From contig JAEUWY010000013.1 of NCBI GenBank assembly GCA_022059125.1, forward strand, positions 124,001-188,000: a stretch of 64,000 nucleotides of DNA, read 5' to 3'. Position numbers and translations under genes: made by a program. Shown here piece by piece: positions 23,656 to 35,031 of the stretch. Positions within the stretch are counted from its first letter, which is position 1. Each line of letters begins with the position of its first letter. This DNA comes from Corynespora cassiicola (lineage: Eukaryota; Ascomycota; Dothideomycetes; Pleosporales; Corynesporascaceae). Under the pieces are notes generated by a model. It saw only the letters and a program-made list of their open reading frames with translations. It searched no databases and had not been told where the DNA came from.

Positions 23656-24317
23656 AATAAATATATTTAAGTATACTTTTAATATATTATTAATAAATAT
23701 TTAATATATTATAAGTGCGTTAGTAAAACTAAATAGTATTATAAAATATCTATAATATTTATACTGCGTTTACATTCTGTTTTTTATTTTTTATTTTTAT
23801 ATACGTATTAAGTTATATGCGTTTTAAAAATTTAAAACTATAGATATCTATATTTTAAATAGTTTATTTTTAAATTTTTAAATATTTAGTAGTAAATATT
23901 AATTTTTATGTATAATACTATTAAATTTTTTAAAATCTATATATAACTATAGAAATCTTTTTTTTTAAAAAATAAAAATAATTAAATATTCTGCTTCTAA
24001 CGTTAATTCGCGTATATATTTTTTTAAAAAATTTTTATTAATATATATTTATAATATTATAAGTTTTTTTTTAAACTATAAATAAATTCAAAAGTTAGAT
24101 AATTTTTTTTAAAAAACTATTTCGCAGTTTTAAAGCTAATATTTAAATAATATTTTATTATTTACTTCTTTTTAAAAATAGTTTTTATTTACTATATTTT
24201 TTAAAAATTTTAAACTTATTTTATTTTTTATAATAAAAATTAAAAGTTACTATTTTAATAAAACTATTATCTACTATATTAAATTATTTAGTTATATTAG
24301 TAGTAGCTTTAGTACTA

Positions 24318-25296
24318 ATATAAAAAATAAACGAGTCGATCGGACAAGCGAGCCGATTACTTAATACTAAGTATTTATATAAAACTTTAAAGCTTAATAA
24401 CCTTTTTATTATAATAGCTATTAAAATAAAACTTTAGTATTTATAAGCTCAATAATATAAAAGCTATTAAATTTTAAAGTTTATATAAAGTAGTATTAGC
24501 TTAGTTAATATAATAACTTTAAAATAGCTATAATAATTTATAATATTTTTTTTATTAAATAAAAAAGTATATATTTATATATTAAAATTATTATTATAGC
24601 GTATAGTATTTATTTTAGTATAGTTAATTTAGCTTAGCTTAAAAATACTAAAAAAGTAGTTTATATAATTAAACTTTTAAATAATAGCAATTTTTTAAAT
24701 AATTTTAAAGTTATTATAAACTAATAAGTATATAGTATTATTAAATTTAAAATATTGTATAATAATTAATATTAAAGTTAAGTATTAAAGTTAAAATATA
24801 TTTTAGTAATATATATTTACTTATATAAGATATTAGTTTCACTTTTTTTTTTAAAAAAAAAAACTTTAAAATAGTTTTATAGTATAAAACATATTAAACT
24901 AAAAGCGTTTTAAAAAGTTTTAAATTTAATATATAGCTTTTAAATTTAAAAAGTAATTTTTTTTTACAATTTTAAGCTAAACTAAATTAACTATACTAAA
25001 ATAAATACTATACGCTATAATAATAATTTTAATATATAAATATATACTTTTTTATTTAATAAAAAAAATATTATAAATTATTATAGCTATTTTAAAGTTA
25101 TTATATTAACTAAGCTAATACTACTTTATATAAACTTTAAAATTTAATAGCTTTTATATTATTGAGCTTATAAATACTAAAGTTTTATTTTAATAGCTAT
25201 TATAATAAAAAGGTTATTAAGCTTTAAAGTTTTATATAAATACTTAGTATTAAGTAATCGGCTCGCTTGTCTAATCGACTCGCTTATTCTTTATAT
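24318..25296. mobile_element. Fold-back TIR element Y, 979 bp
   Basis: Inverted arms of 327 bp (24318-24644 and 24970-25296) flank a 325-bp spacer. The whole is flanked by TA. The ends carry an AAGCGAG-type motif repeated in tandem (ACGAGTCGATCGGACAAGCG on the left arm). There is no coding capacity. The terminus resembles that of transposon X, so Y may be a non-autonomous relative. Confidence 0.65.
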
Positions 25297-25639
25297 TAAT
25301 AATATTATTAGTTAAAGTTAAAAATAACGTGTTTTATAAGTAAGTTAGTAATTTAAATAAATTAATAATATCTAATCTGCGTACTACCTATACTAAACTA
25401 TTATATAATATTTTAATAATAACTAATTTAAAAAACTTATACTAAAACTAATATATAGTTTATTATTTTTAATATTAATACGTGACGCGTCTAAAGCGTT
25501 AATTAAACTATAACTATATTTAAAGTATTTTAAAATATTTTTATAAACTAATACGCTAAAAAATATATATAATATAATTATAAAATAAATTTAAAGCGCC
25601 TAATAAAACTAAAAAAAAAACTATAGTTTAAAAATTTAT

Positions 25640-26560
25640 TAAGTAGTTTATATAAAAAAATTTTCTCTGTTTTTTTTACTGTTTTTATTTTATTATTAAT
25701 AAGCAGTAAGTATATTATTTTATTTTTATTCTATTTTAGTTGGTATATACTAACTATCGCGTAATTTTATATATTTTATAATATTATTTTATTATATAAC
25801 GTAACTTTAATACGTAATTTATATTTTTATTTTAATTAATAACAGATACTTATTTTAATAATGCTTTCTGCTTTTAATTTATAATAACTATAACTATAAC
25901 TGTATAGTTTTAAACGTATTATTAATTTTTAATTTTTTATATCTGTATTATATAGTTTATATAATTACTGCTATCTGCATACGTACATCTCTGCTTTTAT
26001 TTTATTTTTTAATACTATTACTTTCTGCTGTTTTAATTATTTTATATATATTTTCTGCTATTATAGTTATATAAATATTACAGCAGAGTTATATAGAGTA
26101 TAGTTACGTATAATATAGCTTATTATAGTAAAAGCTTAGAGAAAAAGTAAATTAATTAATTAAATAAAAGAACTGTTAACGTTAAAAGCTGTATTTTATA
26201 AATATTATATTTTTATATATATAATTTTTTATAAATGCTGTCGCGTACGTACTTTAAAATTTTTTTCTATTTTAAAAAAGTATTTAGCTAAAAAATAAAA
26301 AAATATTATCTACTATATAAAATATATATTTAAAAATAGTAATAAATATATAAAAATAGTTAGCGTGCGCGATTTTACGTTTACTAAAAAAAAATTAAAA
26401 TTCTATATATAAAGTTTTATAAAATTATTATAATTAAAAAAATACACGCAGTAATAAAAATTATTATAATAATATTAGTAATACTAGTAATATTTACAGC
26501 TTAAAGAACTGTAAAAATAAAATCTATATTACTATACTAATTAGTTTATTTTAATAAAGC
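25640..26560. repeat. Repeat Z, left member of an inverted pair
   Basis: By eye this is the reverse complement of about 30900-32040, once the solo LTR at 31087-31292 is removed from the latter. Several CpG-containing words are kept in both. No coding frame survives and the class is unknown. Confidence 0.5.
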
Positions 26561-26562
26561 TA

Positions 26563-26860
26563 ACGTAAAGAATAAGCGAGTCGGCCGGATAAGCGAGTCG
26601 GCCACTTAATACTAAGCATTTATATAAAACTTTAAAGCTTAATAACTTTTTTATTATAATATTTATTAAAAAAATTTATTATTTATAAAGCTATAATAAA
26701 AGGTTTATTATAAAAATAGAAAAAAAATTTATAAATTTTTTAATTAAAAAGCTATTAAGCGTTAAAATTTATATAAAGTAGTATTAGTTTTATTAATATA
26801 ATAACTTTAAAATAGCTATAATAAATTATAATATTTTTTTATAAACTAAATAGATATATA
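26563..26860. repeat. Partial copy of fold-back element Y
   Basis: It begins with ACGTAAAGAATAAGCGAG preceded by TA and then follows one arm of element Y (24318-24644). It stops where a Tc1/mariner element begins. Possible remaining sequence beyond 29002 is too degraded to be sure of. Confidence 0.5.
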
Positions 26861-29000
26861 CAGAGAGGTAATATTAATATAGTTTAATTAAAAAAATAGC
26901 AGTTTTTAAACTACTATAACTTTTTAACTAAATAAGCTATAAAAATAAAAAAAATTAATTTAATTAAAATTTTTTAAAACTTTTTGTTTAAAAAAAAGTT
27001 AGAGTTTATATTAAAGTTATAAAGTTATAAATAAGCTTAAAGTAGAGATAAAAAAAAAGTGTAAATTTAAAAGCTGATTTATTTTTTATTTAAAAAATTA
27101 TTTAAACTTTTTATTTTACGCTAATTTAATTATATCTAGTATATATTATATAAGCAAAAAACTGGAGCTAGAAAATTAATTTAATATTAAAAGAATAAAG
27201 TTTAAAAAATAAAGTTTTGCTTATATAAGTATTTATTATATAATAATAAACTAGTTAAATTAGTATATAAATAAATATTTTAGAAAAAGAATTCTGAATC
27301 TCTATTTTCTTTTAACAAAAATAAAATAGAACCTCACTTTTCAGACTATAAAAAAAAGTTAATCTTTTATTAAAAGCTAATATACCTATTATAACTATTT
27401 CTAATATATTAAATAAAAATAAAAGTAGTATTTATGCTACTATACAACAAATTAATAAAAAAAAAATTATTTAATAGCTTAAATAAATAATAAAATAAAG
27501 ATAAATTAAGCTATTAGAAAGAGATAAAAGAATTATTAATAGAGATTTAATTAAAAGCCCTAAAAAAACAAATAAAAGAATATTATTAGAAAATAATATA
27601 AAAATATCTAAAAGAAGTTTATAAAGATATTTAAAAGAAGAAAATTATAGTATAAGTATTAGTACTAAAAAGCCGTATTTAAATAAAAAAAAAGCTAAAA
27701 AAAAATTAGAATATACTAAAAAAAAATTAAAAAATATAAAAAATATAAATTTAAATAAAGTTATATTTTTTAATAAGTTAGTAATAAAAAGAGGCTTAAG
27801 TTCTAGACAGAAATATATAAGAAAAAAAAGAAACAAAAGAGTAGAAGCTGAATAAGTTTTTATAAAACTAAATTATAAGTTAAAAAAAAATTTAAAAAAT
27901 TAAAAAAATTAAAAAAGTAAAAAAATTAAAAAAAATTAAAATTAATTATAATTTTTTAATTTAATTACTTTTTTTAAAAAATTAGTACTAATTAAATTAT
28001 AGCTTAAGATATTATTATATTAGTATAAAAAGCTATTTAGATAGAAAGAAGATTAGAATTAGTGTTTATTAAAACACCTAATTCTAAAAATAACTTTAAT
28101 AATACGGATTATATATAAAAAGTATTGAAATTTATTATTAAAAAACAAATAAAACCTGGTTAGTTTATATACTTTTTTTTTATTAAATTTATTATTTAAT
28201 TAAATTAACTTTTATTAATTATTAAATTATAAAATTAATATAAATACTAATTAGTTCATAAACTCGAAATTTTAATAAAATAATTAAAAAACTTATACAG
28301 CTAAACTAGTTTTAAAATAGTTTAAAAGAAATAAAATTAAATTATTTAAATATTTAGTTTATAGCCTAAATTTAGCACCTATAGAAAACATCTAAACTAT
28401 ATTAAAAAATAATTTAAAAAAATTAAATTCTAATTTATTAGGCTAAAAAAATAATAAAAAAGATAATACTTTATTTATAAACGCTATAAATAAAAAATAA
28501 AATTTAATTCTACAAAAAATAATAGATAATTATATATTATTTTTACTTTAGGCGTTAGAAAGCAGTTATTAAAGCTAATAGATATTATACAAAATATTAA
28601 TAATTTAATTAATTATTAATTTATTTATATAGTTTGATTTTTTAAAAAAAAAATTCTACTATTATTATTTTTTTTTAAATAAAAAACTTATACAAAAATT
28701 TGTTTTAATAGATATATAAAGTATATAAGTTTATAATAATTAAATAAAAAAAATTAAATTGTACGCTAGATAAAAAATAAATCAGCACTTAATTTTGTAT
28801 TTCTTTTTTCCTTTTACTTTAAGCTTATTTATAACTTTATAACTCTAATATAAACTTTAAGTTATTTTTAAACAAAAAGTTTTAAAAAATCTTAATTAAA
28901 TTAATTTTATTTTTATCTTTATACCTTATCTAGTTAAAAAGTTATAGTAGTTTAAAAACTGCTATTTTTTCGATTAAACTATTTTAATATCACCCCTCTG
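26861..29000 (+). mobile_element. Tc1/mariner-type DNA transposon relic 2, 2.14 kb
   Basis: Inverted ends begin CAGAGAGGTAATATT (left) and CAGAGGGGTGATATT (right, reverse complement), flanked by TA. Internal sequence parallels relic 1. The plus strand near 28351-28407 still reads as a Tc1-type catalytic block, with LAPIENI followed by a stop where the family has tryptophan, a typical RIP change. No intact transposase remains. It lies within a partial copy of element Y. Confidence 0.8.
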
Positions 29001-30103
29001 TATATTAAATTTTTTTTTTAATTATTTAAAAACTATAAATAGTATTTAGTTATTTTTATATTAAAAAAATTATAAACTATAGAGCTAAACTATAAAGTTT
29101 ATAATCTAAAGCTTTTAGCTATTATATACAGCTTTAAATAGTAGTAATACTACTTTAAAAGTACTTAGTATACTATATAAATACTAAATAATTATAATAA
29201 TCTACGCAGTATATATACTGTATAAAAATTTAATTTATAGTAAATAATATATTACTTAAAAAAAAAACTTTATAAATAGCTTTTTATAAAAAGTAGATTA
29301 TATACAGAAAAATTTACTACTAATTTAATTATTATTTACTTTATAGAATAAATTATTAATAAAAAATATAAAAAGTAAAGTAAAAAAATCTGCAAATAAG
29401 CACAGCTTTTTAAATATATATAAAATATATATTATTTTTATTTATAAAACTAGTTAAATTTTTACTACTAGTATTATAAAATATATATTAGACGTACTAC
29501 GTTTATTAGCTAAAGTACTAATTAGTAATAAATTTATAAAAATAAAATTTTAATTACTTATTTAAATTTTATATTAATTATAATAAAGAAAAAATTTATT
29601 TAAAAGTAGATTATAAATTTAAATAGTAAAAACAGTATTAAAAATATAGTAAAGTATATATTTAGCGCTTAAATAAAAAAAAAGTTTTAAAATATAATAG
29701 TAAAGTATACGTTTTAAATAAATTAACTATTAAGTAAAAAATTTTATTTTAAAACTATAATATATATATAACAGGCTATTTTAATATATATAAAATACTA
29801 AAACTAATTAAGAAAATTTATTATTAATTTTTTATTAGTAAAAATATTTAAAATTATATAAAAACTTACGCTGTATACTAAAAAAATAAAAATTTAAAAT
29901 ATAGTAAATATAAAAAATTATTACTACTTCTAGTATTTAAAAGTATTTTTAAAAAAGTAATACTAAACTTTATTACTAGCTTATTTTTAGTAAATTTTTT
30001 TTTAAAAAACGTATTTAATATAATTTTTATAATAGTATACCGCTTTTTAAAAATAGTTTTTTATATATTAGTTTTAAAAATATAAAATGTAAAATAGTTT
30101 ATT

Positions 30104-30430
30104 AAAAGAGCTACAGAAGTCTCTTTCTCTCAGCTGTGCTAGACTAGAACTAAACAGTAAATATAAATTAATAAAAAAAAACAGAAATAATACTAGTTAG
30201 GTATCTAATAAAACAGTAACTAAAAGTAATAAAAAATAATTAGATTATTAATAAATAAGTAAGTAATTTCTATTTTATAAGTTTACTAGCCTACTAGCCT
30301 GCGAATTTATAACTATATAAATTACAGATTATAAATCGCGGATCGTAAAAGTAATAGAAAAAAAAATACTATTTTAAAATTTTAAAATTTTAGGCTTTAA
30401 AGCTCTAAGGCTTTAAAGCCTTAAAGCTTT
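30104..30430. repeat. Dispersed repeat, second copy of the 5472-5760 sequence
   Basis: It shares the AGTCT-CTTTCTCTCAGCT block and downstream sequence with the insertion at 5472-6405. A short CTTTAAAG-rich stretch follows at about 30395-30435. The class is unknown. Confidence 0.45.
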
Positions 30431-30768
30431 AAAAATTTATTTAGAAATAATATAACTTATATAAAAAGATTGCAATTTGTAGTTATTAAAGTATTAAACA
30501 CGAAATATAGTTATATAAAGTAAAATACTTTTAATAAGTTACTGTAAGCTCTAAGTAAAAGCTCTAAATAAAAGCTTTAATATTTTACCGCAAAAATTTA
30601 ATCTTTATAAATATTTATTTAAATAAGTATTATAAAAAAAAGCTATTACTATTTAGAAAAGTATTATTAGCTACGCTCGTAATAACTATACAGATTATCT
30701 ACTTTTTAAACTTTATTATACTTTATATCTATACGCGTAAATTTTAAAGCCTATATTAAAATTATTTT

Positions 30769-30872
30769 ATAAGCTAATTATTATAGTTAGCTTACAGACT
30801 GCAGACTGTAAACTAGCTTATAAACTAGCTTATAAACTAGTTTATAAGCTAGCTTACAGTTAACTATAAGTT
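30769..30872. repeat. Compact palindrome
   Basis: The sequence TTATAGTTAGCTTACAG is mirrored by CTGTAAGCTAACTATAA-like sequence on the other side, with CTAGCTTATAAA repeats between them. It is a nearly continuous inverted repeat of about 100 bp that could form a cruciform. Confidence 0.6.
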
Positions 30873-30899
30873 TTTAAAATTAGTAGCTATAGTAAACTA

Positions 30900-32040
30900 A
30901 TTAGCGTAGTAATATAGATTTTATTTTTACAGTTTTTTAAGCTGTAAATATTACTAGTATTACTAATATTACTAATATTACTAATATTATTATAGTAATT
31001 TTTATTACTGCGTATATTTTTTTTATTATAATAATTTTATAAAACTTTATATATAAAACTTCAAATTTTTTTTTTAATAGACGTAGTGTAACGAATATTG
31101 CGGGATTCCCGCTATTCTGTATTTATATTAGCGTGTAAAGCAAGCGAGCTGCGTAAAACCTGCGTTTAACGCGCGCTTAAAACGCGATAAGTATTATTCT
31201 AAAAACTACTATTAATATATTATTTAAGCTATTTTTCTGTTATTAATTCTAGTGTGAAGCAAATACTATTGTCTGAAGCTAGATTCTTTACACGTAAAAT
31301 TATATACGCTAACTATTTCTATACGCTTATTACTATATTTAGATATATATTTTATATAGTAGGTAATATCTCTCTGTTTTTTAGCTAGATGCTTTTTTAA
31401 AATAAAAAAAAATATTTAAGTATATAACAGTATTTATAAAAAGTAACGTTTATAGAAAATAATATTTATAAAAAATAATATTTATAAAAAACAGCTTTTA
31501 ATATTAATAATTTTTTTATATACACTTAATTAATTAATCTACTTTTTTTCTAAGCTTTTACTATAACTGTAAGCTATATTATACGTAACTATACTATACG
31601 TAATTTTACTATAATATTTATATAACTATAATAGCAGAAAACGTACGCGAAATAATTAAAATAGTAAAAAATAATAGTATTAGAAAGTAAAGTAGAAATA
31701 AAGACGTACGTACGCGGGCAGCGGTAATTATATAAACTATATAATATAAATATAAAAAATTAAAAATTAAAAATATATTTAAAAATTATACAGTTATAAT
31801 TATAGTTATTATAAGTTAAAAGCAAAAAAAATTATTAAAATAAATATTTATTATTATTTAAAGTAAAGGCGTAGATTACGTGTTAACGTTATATTACGTA
31901 ATAAAATAATATTATAAAATATATAAAATTACGCGACAGGTAGTACGTACTAACTAAAATAGAATAGAAATAAAATAATATACTCGCTACTTGTTAATAA
32001 TAAAATAAAAATAGTAAAAAAAAACAGAGAGTAAAATAGT
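30900..32040. repeat. Repeat Z, right member, split by a solo LTR
   Basis: This is the inverted counterpart of 25640-26560. The left member has no LTR at the matching position and so preserves the pre-insertion sequence. Confidence 0.5.
31087..31292. repeat. Solo LTR, 206 bp, copy 2
   Basis: This unit is the same as at 5227-5432. It has TG..CA ends and is flanked by CGTAG (31082-31086) and CGTAA (31293-31297), a target-site duplication that differs by one G/A change, as RIP would produce. It is less degraded than copy 1. Confidence 0.75.
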
Positions 32041-32111
32041 TTATAAAAGCTTACTTTATAAATATTATATTAAATAAAAAGCTATTTTTACTTTTAAGTT
32101 TTAATATTAAA

Positions 32112-32507
32112 TTTTCAAAATATTTATTTTTATACTAATTTAACTAGTTTATTATTATATAATTAGTACTTATATAAGTAAAATTTTATTTTTTTAATAT
32201 TAAAATAACTTTTTAGCTTTAGTTTTTATTTACGTAATATATACTAAACTAAATATAGTTAGCGTAAAATAAAAAGTTTAAAATTTTTTATTAATAAAAA
32301 ATAAATTTGTTTTTAATTTTTACTTTTTTAGTCTACTTTTTTTTAACTTTTAAGCCTATTATTATTATATAAATATTTTTTTAGTTATAATAAAAGACTA
32401 AAAAAATCTCTATATTACTTTTTTTTAAATAGCTAGTTTAGTTTAAAAGTTATATAATTTAAAAAGTGCTATTTTTTTGATTACTCTTTTTTAATGTCAC
32501 CCCTCTG
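32112..32507. mobile_element. Truncated Tc1/mariner end, fragment 3
   Basis: It matches one end of relic 2 in reverse orientation and finishes with the same terminus, CACCCCTCTG, followed by TA (32508-32509). Only about 400 bp remain. It marks the exact edge of the AT-rich block and lies 5 bp from the stop codon of the next gene. Confidence 0.7.
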
Positions 32508-32512
32508 TATAT

Positions 32513-34402
32513 TTAATTATTCTCAGAGAATAATAGAACAATTGCTGGATCTAACCACGGGTTTGGATTTTCTACCTCGCACCTAGTGTTTTTAGGAGGT
32601 AGCTCACCAGTTTCAAGATAGTGTTGCGTATGTTTGTTGATGCACATGGAATTAAAGTTCCAGAAAGAGCCGTGGCCATTTACTTTCTGTTCTAAAACGA
32701 CAGACCCTCTATAGCGCGCAGACATTTTGTGAGCACTGTTCACAATTAGTAACATGAATGCTAAGAAAACATCTACTTACTGTTGCAGAGGAGTTGCAGC
32801 ATCTATAGTTTGTGTTACAAAGAGTAAAGGAGTTGAGGTGTTTGCCGATCCAGTTGCTGTTGTGTTGGTTAGCATCGCAATGGAATAAAAAAGACGCACA
32901 AGAACTTACCGTTGATCATTTGCGAGGGCACAGGCATAATACTTCTGCCCACACAATTACTATTTACAAGACCAAACCACGCATCGCCGGTCCAGTGAGA
33001 AAGCCCATGTGTCGCCCTCGCATGAGCAGTAAAATCTTCAAAGTCGTTGAGGGAGCCCCTTCCAGCTGCATCTAAGCACCCGATGTGCACATCAGCCAAA
33101 AGATCTGCCACGGAGTCCATGAAAAGTTGTGCGAATGACACTTGGTATCCGTCTCTATCCTCAAGCTTAGATAGAGATGTTGCTAGCAGTGGAAAATTGA
33201 GCTGGCTGTAAAGGCAGTACATTAACCAGATTGTGATTGTCTCATGTGTTACCAGCTTCGGAATGGGTTCAGAGACTGGCACAGGGTTTCTTTTGACGTC
33301 CTCGATTATTTTCTTGACCCTCTCTCTGATCTTGTCGACTGCGTCTTCGTAGAGCTCACAATGCTCGGGTCCTGCTTCGTAGCACTGCTTGAAAAAATCC
33401 TCCATGGCCAAATTGGCGTCAACAATGTTGTCTTTCCATGTACCGTTGTAATAGATATCTGTATCTAATACAGAGTCGACTATCATGCGCCCGACATGAT
33501 CTGGATAAAGTGTGGCGAATGTCATCCCTAGCGCAGTTCCGTAACTCCCGCCATGATACCACAACTTTACTGTGCTTGGATCTTTGCCTTTCATACTGGC
33601 CTCCAACTTGGCAAAGTGCAGCAGATCAGAGGCGACGGCATGTGTAGTTGCGTAGCGACCAGGCCCGTTTTCGTGGATAGTGTTGCATTTTTCGGCGTAG
33701 GCGCGGGCATTCTCATAATGTTTCCGAAGAGCATATTCGGAAGAGCTATCTGCTATCCGATCACCGCGACTAGAAAGCCATCGCGCTTGGAGTTCAGGTG
33801 ATTCGAAACAAGATAGAGATGGGCTACTGTTGTTAACGCCTCGGGGATCCATGCCTGATCTTCATGTCAGTGATCTCCAGCTTTCATATCCCAACTTCTT
33901 GAATTCTTGGTGTTGAAGCAGCTTTTTATCATACTGTGACAAGAAATCCACCTACCGATGTAATTATACTGCGCCCCGAACTTCTGCCTAACTATGCCCC
34001 CAAGCGCCTTCAACATTCCCACTGTGGAGCCGCCCGGTCCTCCCGCATTGAGATGGATGGATGGTGTATCCACAGTTTCATTGTCTGCAGCCAACTTCAA
34101 GAAGGCAATATCTGCTGTTCCAGCGCTGTGGTCGGTGTAGTCGAGTGGAACTGTGAGTTTGGTGCATTGGAAGATTCCCAAGCACGGCGTCCAGGATATA
34201 TTTGCTGATGCAACGATCTAAAAATTGTAAATACCGATATTCATTGATACGACAAGAAGAGAAAAACATTGAAGTTTTTAGAACGGCTTACATCTTCAAA
34301 AGTTGCATTTAGGTTAGTTCGAGGATGGATGGGGTTTGCGAAGGTCACCGTGGACGTGAGAAGTAACTGGTAAATACTTCGCTGCAGAAATTCTCTCTTC
34401 AT
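32513..34402 (-). CDS. Secreted TAP-like alpha/beta-hydrolase (tripeptidyl-aminopeptidase type), 538 aa, five exons
   Basis: Predicted exons on the minus strand are 34402-34292, 34217-33956, 33854-32910, 32856-32781 and 32735-32513. All have GT..AG introns and a continuous frame. A signal peptide-like start (MKREFLQRSIYQLLLTSTVT) implies secretion. The catalytic triad fits the family: Ser228 in GGSYGT, Asp458 in TIDAATPL and His486 in NGHGSF. The oxyanion region reads HLNAGGPGGS, followed by YIGMDPRG. Such enzymes release short peptides from the N-termini of polypeptides or act as related esterases. The stop codon lies 5 bp from a transposon terminus, so the C-terminus or 3' UTR may have been changed by the insertion. 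Family assignment is firm; the substrate is not known. Confidence 0.9.
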
Positions 34403-35031
34403 CACTTTTCTGGTTACAGTATATGGAAGATAAGTATCGTTTTCGCCAATAAAGATGGACCGGGTGGTTTCAAGCTTGTTGTATCAAATTTCGAAATAAG
34501 CGGAGTATCAATTTTGAAGAGATGAATTGCGGTGGTTTGAAATGTAACGGATGAATTTATACCTGTTTACCATATTCTACCAAGATAATGTGGTCATCTA
34601 TGACGTGTATGGCGAACAAAATGAGCTCCCAAGCCTCCCCTCTTAGAAAATGGCTTTGCCCGCTAATTCTAAGCACAGGATGCCTTAACTACCCCAACTC
34701 ATGCGATATCGCCAGCCACGTGTAAATCTATACTAAGCGAACTCAATTTGCATGCGCGGCGATTACCAGATTGGGAAGAAGCGAAGGCCAAGATAAGAAG
34801 CTGAAGTGCTAGGGTGTAACCTCGAGAGATTTGTACTGAAAATAGAAAACTTTGTTAAACTATTCGTAGTTAGGATGCCTTTCAATCTGAATTAGCAAAT
34901 TTGTAACCTGCGGAGCGATTTTGTGGAGAACATACGTTGGCGTTGCTCAACCCAGACGGGGCGCAACTTTTCATGGTCATGTGACGGCATATGCGGTCAT
35001 CAGGGCCATGAGCTAAAGACACGGATAATGT
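34403..35031. other. Intergenic, promoter side of the hydrolase gene
   Basis: This is ordinary-composition sequence between the hydrolase start and the end of the next minus-strand gene. No reading frame, RNA gene or repeat is evident. It should contain the hydrolase promoter, but I see no diagnostic motif. Confidence 0.5.

Larger units (their letters stand above)
20900..24300 (-). pseudogene. RIP-degraded sibling of the intact chromovirus (copy D), interrupted
   Basis: About 20980-21342 aligns by eye with the chromodomain and 3' end of the intact pol (12875-13225), for example around the shared GTTGGAGTTTATAGTTGACT-like stretch. After a Tc1/mariner insertion (21343-23399) the match resumes at 23402-23465. 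A later segment, about 23745-24300, aligns with the RT and protease side (intact 15160-15720). Between them is a deletion and an inverted fragment of transposon X (23466-23655). Differences are mostly C-to-T and G-to-A, as expected of RIP. Confidence 0.65.
18572..32507. repeat. AT-rich RIP-mutated transposon block, right part
   Basis: The composition is the same as on the left side: extreme AT, CpA and TpG depleted, no credible coding frame. Resolved components are listed separately. Less resolved are 20036-20830, 25300-25640 and 29003-30100. The last of these has scattered plus-strand blocks that could be another retroelement, but I could not identify a motif. The block ends abruptly at a Tc1/mariner terminus at 32507. 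Confidence 0.85.

Noticed and set aside
27645..27836. 63-codon minus-strand frame of mostly Phe, Leu and Ile
   Set aside because: The hydrophobic composition is a product of AT-rich sequence inside Tc1/mariner relic 2.
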